NCBI GenBank assembly: GCA_963841965.1
Contig: CAWJES010000010.1
Location: 572,700-636,699 of the forward strand
DNA length: 64,000 nt
Direction of reading: 5' to 3'
Source: Palsa-459 sp963841965
GTDB taxonomy: Bacteria; Actinomycetota; Acidimicrobiia; Acidimicrobiales; RAAP-2
Every line of letters starts with the position of its first letter. Position 1 is the first letter of the stretch. Of this stretch, positions 60,431-64,000 are shown one piece after another. The translations under genes and the position numbers were made by a program. The notes beneath the pieces were generated by a model. That model saw nothing but the letters and a program-made list of their open reading frames with translations, was not told where the DNA came from and did no database searches.

Positions 60431-62187
60431 CCGGGTTGATCAGGGCTTTTAGCCCTTTTCGGCCGTCCTCGGAGAGCCTTCGAAGGGCTTGATGGGACAT
60501 TTATGGGACATTCCGCGTCGTCTGCACGCACCAATCGCAGGCGCGCAGGCGCCGGGTCGGCTGCCTCGGCGAGCGCAGAAAGCGCGTCGGCCAGGTGTCG
60601 ATCACGATCGAGGGTGGCGTGCTGGTAGATGAGTGCGGCACGCGGACTCGCGTGGCCCATCCTCGACATCAGCTCCTTCGTGCTGGCTCCCGTCGATGCG
60701 GCGAGCGTGTTGCCGGTGTGTCGGAGGTCATGGAATCTGAACCCGTCGAGGCCGCAGACCTGGCATGCCGGCTGCCAGACCCGTCGGTTGAAGTTGCTCC
60801 GTCGAAGCGCTCCGCCATCCGAACCTGTGAAGACAGGCGCATCGGGATCACGGGCGACCCAGTCCTCCAGGTGCCGTGCGATCCCGGGCATGACGTGGGG
60901 CGGCAGCGCGATCCTCCTCCTGCCCGCCTCTGACTTCGGTGGACCGATCATGAGCTCGCCGCTCTTGAGCTCCTGGAGCTGGCGGGCGACGCGCACCGTT
61001 CGACCGATGACGTCGATGTCCGCCCGTTGCAGGCCGGCGAGCTCCCCGAAGCGCAGTCCCGCCCAGGTCGCGAGCACGATCATCGCCTGGTATCGCGGCT
61101 CGACGGCGTTGGCGAGCGCGTTTGCCTCGGTGATGGAGATGACGGGTCGCTCTGCAGACCGTTCGACGCCGGCACCCTTGAGCACGCACGGTGATCGGAG
61201 GATCAGTTCGTCCTCCACTGCGGTCTTCATGATCGTGCTGAGCAGCCGGTACGCCTTGGCGGCCGTTGTGACGCTGACGTTCGGGAGCGCCACTCGCTCC
61301 GCGTACCAGGCGCGAACGCGCGCAGGAGTGATCGCCTTCAGTGAGCTGCTCCCGAATTCCGGCAGGAGGTGCAGTCGCAGGAGGTACTCGTAGAGCTCGA
61401 CGGTCCTGGGCCGAAGACCGGTCCGCAACGTGAGCCACTGGGTGGCATACGTCCCGAAGGTCACGGTTCCGGCATCCGGATCGAGCCACGTGCCCTGGAG
61501 CAGCGCGGCCCGTTCACGGACGAGGTACGCCTCTGCCTCCTTGCGGGTCCGGAATGTCCGCTTGTACCGGCGCCCATCTGGGCTGCGCAGCACGACGTCA
61601 TAGCTGGACCGCCCGCTCCGAAGTCGCCGTGGATGGATGCTCATCTGCGGTCCCCGCCTCCCTGGTTGGGCATCGTAGATCTGGCGATGTGCACTCACGT
61701 CGAGGGAGCCCCGTCGTGCGCTCGAAGCGTCGTCACCTAGCTGGCTCGAGCCTCGACGCGGCCGAGCCCCGGTGAGCATGTGCGCCAGTTCATGCCTGCA
61801 GAGCCGCTCGACGTAGTCATGTGCGCACTGCAGCGGGACCCGTCGGCTCGAACCGACATGCACAGAGCCGATCTCGCCAAGATCCATCAGCTTGTAGAGA
61901 GTCGTCCTTCCGATGCCGAGGAGCTTCGCCGCCTGCATGACCGTCAGGAGCAGGGGCGTGAACTCGTGAGGTTCTGCGCCCCCGCCGTAGACAACGGTCG
62001 GCGATTCGCGGCGCTCAGTCGTCCAATCTTCCGTGGTACCCGAATGCCCTTCCCCTACCGGACTTTCCGATTTGCCTTCATTAGCGTGCCGAGGTGACGT
62101 CAAAGGCTCCATGGTCGTACTCCTCTGTGAGATGGATCGTGGGTGGGTTCCTGATGGCTGCGGTGCTTGGGTCTGCGACTCCCTCAT
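60376..62187 (-). CDS. Excisionase-type HTH domain fused in frame to tyrosine integrase
   Basis: One uninterrupted frame of 603 codons. Near residue 90-140 lies a MerR/excisionase-type helix-turn-helix (MQAAKLLGIGRTTLYKLMD...GSSRRVPL). The integrase follows from about residue 182 (SIHPRRLRSG, DGRRYKRTFRTRKEAEAYL): a SAM-like core-binding domain, then the catalytic domain with Arg in WAGLRFGEL, HDLRHT, MGHAS and Tyr in ALIYQHA. An internal ATG at 61644 with a distant GGGAGG could start integrase alone. The last 18 codons are antisense to tRNA-Ala. I chose ATG 62187 for its ATGA overlap and GGAGG site; ATG 62112 with AGAGGAG is an alternative. Confidence 0.8.
   Translation of the reverse strand: MRESQTQAPQPSGTHPRSISQRSTTMEPLTSPRHANEGKSESPVGEGHSGTTEDWTTERRESPTVVYGGGAEPHEFTPLLLTVMQAAKLLGIGRTTLYKLMDLGEIGSVHVGSSRRVPLQCAHDYVERLCRHELAHMLTGARPRRGSSQLGDDASSARRGSLDVSAHRQIYDAQPGRRGPQMSIHPRRLRSGRSSYDVVLRSPDGRRYKRTFRTRKEAEAYLVRERAALLQGTWLDPDAGTVTFGTYATQWLTLRTGLRPRTVELYEYLLRLHLLPEFGSSSLKAITPARVRAWYAERVALPNVSVTTAAKAYRLLSTIMKTAVEDELILRSPCVLKGAGVERSAERPVISITEANALANAVEPRYQAMIVLATWAGLRFGELAGLQRADIDVIGRTVRVARQLQELKSGELMIGPPKSEAGRRRIALPPHVMPGIARHLEDWVARDPDAPVFTGSDGGALRRSNFNRRVWQPACQVCGLDGFRFHDLRHTGNTLAASTGASTKELMSRMGHASPRAALIYQHATLDRDRHLADALSALAEAADPAPARLRLVRADDAECPINVPSSPSKALRGRPKRAKSPDQPGGDDGTRTHDPLLAKQVL
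60492..60512. repeat. Direct repeat, candidate integrase arm-binding sites
   Basis: ATGGGACATT occurs at 60492-60501 and 60503-60512, 11 bp apart (one helical turn), about 60 bp inside the tRNA attachment site and within the 3' part of the integrase frame. Short direct repeats at this distance are typical of arm-type sites. Confidence 0.4.
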
Positions 62188-62303
62188 TCGCTTCCTCCCT
62201 GCGTGTGCTTTCGAACGGTCGAGTGGTCGTGGCGAAAGCTGTGCCGAACGGTCCAGAGGACCACCATCACGGCGATCAGCACGATCAGGAAGCGCTGGAT
62301 CAC
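62184..62303 (-). CDS. 39-residue single-pass membrane protein
   Basis: A very short gene: GTG at 62303 overlaps the stop of the Pra-like gene (GTGA) and its own stop overlaps the ATG of the excisionase-integrase gene (ATGA). The product starts VIQRFLIVLIAVMVVLWTV, one membrane helix, followed by a short basic, His-containing tail. Coupling on both sides argues that it is real. Function is unknown. Confidence 0.6.
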   Translation of the reverse strand: MIQRFLIVLIAVMVVLWTVRHSFRHDHSTVRKHTQGGSE

Positions 62304-62614
62304 GCCGCTGCCTTGGTCGCGACATCGATCCGATCTGCCCGGAACGACACACCGTGCTTGTCGCCGATGTCCCAGGTCGCCGCCATGAGCGCCGTGACCT
62401 TGACCGGCGTGAACTCACCGAGGCCCTTGGGCTCACCCGCAACCTTCACCGTGATCGAGTCGCGGCTTCCGCTGCCGACTGCGAACAGGTGCACGTTGTA
62501 GAGCGGCTGACCGTTGACGTCGATGCGCTGGGACCGTGTCTCGAAGTCGAGTACCGGCTCAGCTGGACCTGCCGTCACGAATCGGACGGCCTGAGTATCG
62601 ATTGGCAAGCGCAT
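62300..62614 (-). CDS. Pra-like element protein (tentative)
   Basis: A 104-residue beta-rich protein: AEPVLDFETR near residue 20, DSITVKVAGEPKGLGEFTPVKV in the middle (split at 55-76), GDKHGVSFRADRI near the end. The order of conserved pieces recalls Pra, the replication/integration activator of actinomycete integrative elements, and short homologues often found before xis-int. The assignment is from memory of the pattern and is tentative. A GGGAG ribosome site precedes the ATG at 62614. Confidence 0.6.
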   Translation of the reverse strand: MRLPIDTQAVRFVTAGPAEPVLDFETRSQRIDVNGQPLYNVHLFAVGSGSRDSITVKVAGEPKGLGEFTPVKVTALMAATWDIGDKHGVSFRADRIDVATKAAA

Positions 62615-62647
62615 GGCTGCTCCCTCTAGGACGCGGAATTTCCGCTC

Positions 62648-62737
62648 CTAAAGGAGAAAGGCATTTTCGAGGTCCGGATTGTTCAGGAACTTGGCAAGTT
62701 GCCGAAATTCATCTGTCACGACGGTCATACGCGTCAT
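62648..62737 (-). CDS. Possible 29-residue peptide upstream of the Pra-like gene
   Basis: ATG 62737 to TAG 62648 encodes a peptide whose composition looks protein-like (VVTDEFRQLAKFLNNPDLEN in its middle) and ends 33 bp before the Pra-like gene. No good ribosome site is seen. It may be a leader peptide or a remnant. Confidence 0.3.
   Translation of the reverse strand: MTRMTVVTDEFRQLAKFLNNPDLENAFLL
62681..62700. promoter_or_regulatory. Overlapping palindromes upstream of the Pra-like operon
   Basis: GTTC-AG-GAAC (62681-62690) overlaps AACTTG-G-CAAGTT (62688-62700), in a locally AT-rich stretch. A second small repeat CTCCT-AA-AGGAG is at 62645-62656. They could be sites for an element-encoded repressor; they also fall in the possible 29-codon gene. 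Confidence 0.35.
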
Positions 62738-62764
62738 GGGAGTCTTCAGGCTCACCGGATCTGT

Positions 62765-62793
62765 CCGTGCCGGGCGCGGAGCGCCCGGCACGG
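62765..62793. terminator. Strong 13-bp perfect hairpin
   Basis: CCGTGCCGGGCGC (62765-62777) pairs perfectly with GCGCCCGGCACGG (62781-62793) over a GGA loop. It is the strongest simple hairpin in the window. It separates the integrase/Pra operon from the IS110 element and may be a bidirectional terminator. Confidence 0.6.
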
Positions 62794-62970
62794 GATCGGG
62801 GATAGCGATGGCTAGGAGGGCCCGTTTGTCACCTTCTCTTTACATTGATCGAGAAAGACTGTTCGAGGCAGCCGGGTTCGGATCTGACCTGACATTGCTC
62901 TGACGCATCGCCTCGATGTTGTCTTGCTCTTGACGCGTCGGTCCGAGCCCGGCTGCCATCCACGCAAAGG

Positions 62971-63064
62971 GTGACCGAACCGGGCGGACTGTGACTTCAT
63001 AGGGCCCTGGCTAGACACGAGAGTCCCATTCTCGAAATGTCCACCCGGTTCGGTTCGGTCATCC
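62971..63064 (+). ncRNA. Candidate structured RNA (possible IS110 bridge RNA) upstream of the transposase
   Basis: TGACCGAACCGGGCGGAC (62972-62989) is complementary to the segment 63039-63061 (GTCCACCCGG...TCGGTCA) with one mismatch and a 5-nt insertion. Between the arms is a smaller hairpin CGAGA-N7-TCTCG (63018-63034). IS110-group elements encode their bridge RNA in the non-coding left end just before the transposase, exactly here. The identity is inferred from position and folding only; guide loops were not resolved. Confidence 0.4.
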
Positions 63065-63095
63065 CTCGCCCGACAGCAAAGGAGACGGAACCAGC

Positions 63096-64000
63096 ATGAC
63101 AACCATGCAGGCTGCCCGCCAGTCATCGCTCTATGTGGGCATCGACACGCACAAGGACCAGCACCACGCCGCGGTGCTCGACTCGACCGGGATGAAGCTC
63201 GGGGACCTCAGTTCCAGGCCACGACCGCCGGCTATCGAGACCTCGCGAAGTGGCTCGGGACGCTCGGATCCATCGAGCTCGTGGGGATGGAGTGCTCCGG
63301 GTCCTTCGGGGCCGGGCTCACGAGGTTCCTGCGAGAGCGCGACGTCGACGTCCGCGAGATCAACATGCCCCACCGGCACCTGCGGGCCCGGGTGGGCAAG
63401 ACCGACCCGATCGACGCCGAGGCCGCAGCGCGCAAGGTCCTTTCGGGCTCGTTCACCGTCAAGCCCAAGGACACCACGGGAATCGTTGAGTCCATCAGGC
63501 TTTTGAGCGCTGCTCGCAACTCGGCGGTCAAGGCCAAGGCGAGCGCGATCGTCCAGTTGAAGTGCATCCTGGTCACGGTCCCCGCGTCCCTCAGGGAGTC
63601 CATCGACAGCCAATACGGCACCGTGAAGCACTGCGCGACGTTGCGCCCCGACATGACGAGGCTGGACGAGCCCCTGCAGTCGTCCAAGTACACGCTTCGG
63701 ACCCTGGCACGCCGGATCCGCGTCCTCGAGACGGAGATCGCAGACCACGACAAGGAGCTGAAGGCCCTCGTCCAAGAGGTCGCCCCCACCCTGCTCACGA
63801 GGGTCGGGATCGGGCCGGTGCACGCGGCCCAGCTCATCGTGACTGCGGGCCAGAACCTGGACCGCATGAAGAGCGACGCGGCGTTCGCACGCCTGTGCGG
63901 TGTCGCCCCGATCCCCGCTTCATCGGGCCAGACGAGACGGATGCGGCTGCACAAGGGAGGGCACCGACAGGCCAACCGATCCCTGCACCTGATCGCGGTC
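63096..64000 (+). CDS. IS110-family DEDD transposase, frameshifted, 3' end outside window
   Basis: The DEDD catalytic domain reads YVGIDTHKDQHHAA (first Asp), then MECSGSFG (Glu) and GKTDPIDAEAAARKV (two Asp). The C-terminal transposase_20 domain is LLTRVGIGPVHAAQLIVTAG...RLCGVAPIPASSGQT with the nucleophilic serine region, running to the window end. The frame changes near 63208, where one base (probably C in CTC-CAG) is missing; after it the protein continues open to 64000. An AAAGGAG ribosome site precedes ATG 63096. Truncation here is only the window edge. Confidence 0.88.

Larger units (their letters stand above)
60376..64000. mobile_element. Integrated genetic element at tRNA-Ala, left end (continues past window)
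   Basis: A tyrosine integrase lies next to the 3' end of a tRNA gene and points towards it, followed by excisionase-type HTH, a small membrane protein, a Pra-like protein and an IS110 transposase. This layout fits actinomycete integrative elements. No second copy of the tRNA 3' end is visible before 64000, so the right attachment site must be outside the window. Confidence 0.75.

Noticed and set aside
62679..62903. A 74-codon plus-strand frame between the Pra-like gene and the IS.
   Set aside because: It runs through the strong hairpin and palindromes, with no ribosome site.

Overview
The window is a high-GC chromosomal segment of an actinobacterium (Actinomycetota). The class cannot be fixed from the sequence alone; Acidimicrobiia or a similarly deep-branching class would fit. 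The evidence is the block tRNA-Leu(CAG)-fhaA-fhaB-pstP-pbpA-pknB with trpG and crgA beside it, which is the actinobacterial cell-division and Ser/Thr-kinase cluster normally found near gyrA. Frequent GTG starts, 4-nt ATGA/GTGA gene overlaps, and at least twelve genes with a TAnnnT-type -10 box exactly 6 nt before the start codon (leaderless transcription) also fit.

Layout. 1-11.4 kb: the 3' part of gyrA, a secreted phosphoesterase, a DsbA-like protein, two tandem acetyl-CoA hydrolase/transferase paralogues, an ABC-F ATPase, a hexapeptide acetyltransferase, a sarcosine-oxidase-like flavoprotein, a TMEM175-type channel and a GrpB-like protein. 11.5-19.8 kb: a zinc-ribbon/adenylate-cyclase/AAA/TPR signalling protein (frameshifted) coupled to a GNAT acetyltransferase, a TetR/MDR-oxidoreductase divergon, a DEAD-box helicase with a structured leader, and a LigB-type dioxygenase. 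19.8-26.8 kb: tRNA-Leu and the fha/pstP/pbpA/pknB cluster, which lacks rodA and pknA. 26.8-31 kb: thiolase, hotdog thioesterase, a multiply frameshifted pirin and an amidase.

31-38.6 kb is the most interesting region. It is a six-gene, translationally coupled operon for a membrane complex related to group-4 hydrogenases and complex I. Its large subunit has lost every cysteine of the [NiFe] site (Ehr-type complex, function unknown). An ArsR repressor gene lies upstream, and two copies of one 20-bp operator-like sequence flank the regulatory region. 38.8-41.8 kb: an ECF sigma factor, a zinc-binding anti-sigma factor, kynureninase and a small membrane protein in one overlapping operon. 41.9-49 kb: a secreted fibronectin-III protein, a collagen-like surface protein, tRNA-Ile, a thioesterase, an SGNH protein, and a DUF2252 kinase-like gene coupled to a CtaG-like gene. 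49-60.2 kb: a branched-chain amino-acid-type ABC transporter (livKGFHM), two serine hydrolases, a TetR regulator with an acyl-CoA ligase, and 3-hydroxybutyrate dehydrogenase, probably one uptake and catabolic neighbourhood.

From 60.36 kb a mobile element is integrated in tRNA-Ala(TGC). It carries an excisionase-integrase fused ORF whose stop codon lies inside the tRNA gene, a small membrane protein, a Pra-like protein, and an IS110-family transposase preceded by a long RNA-like hairpin that may belong to a bridge RNA. The window ends inside this element. Several genes (cyclase, pstP, pirin, amidase, IS110 transposase, perhaps the dioxygenase) carry single-base indels, some at short homopolymers, so part of this may be assembly error rather than biology.
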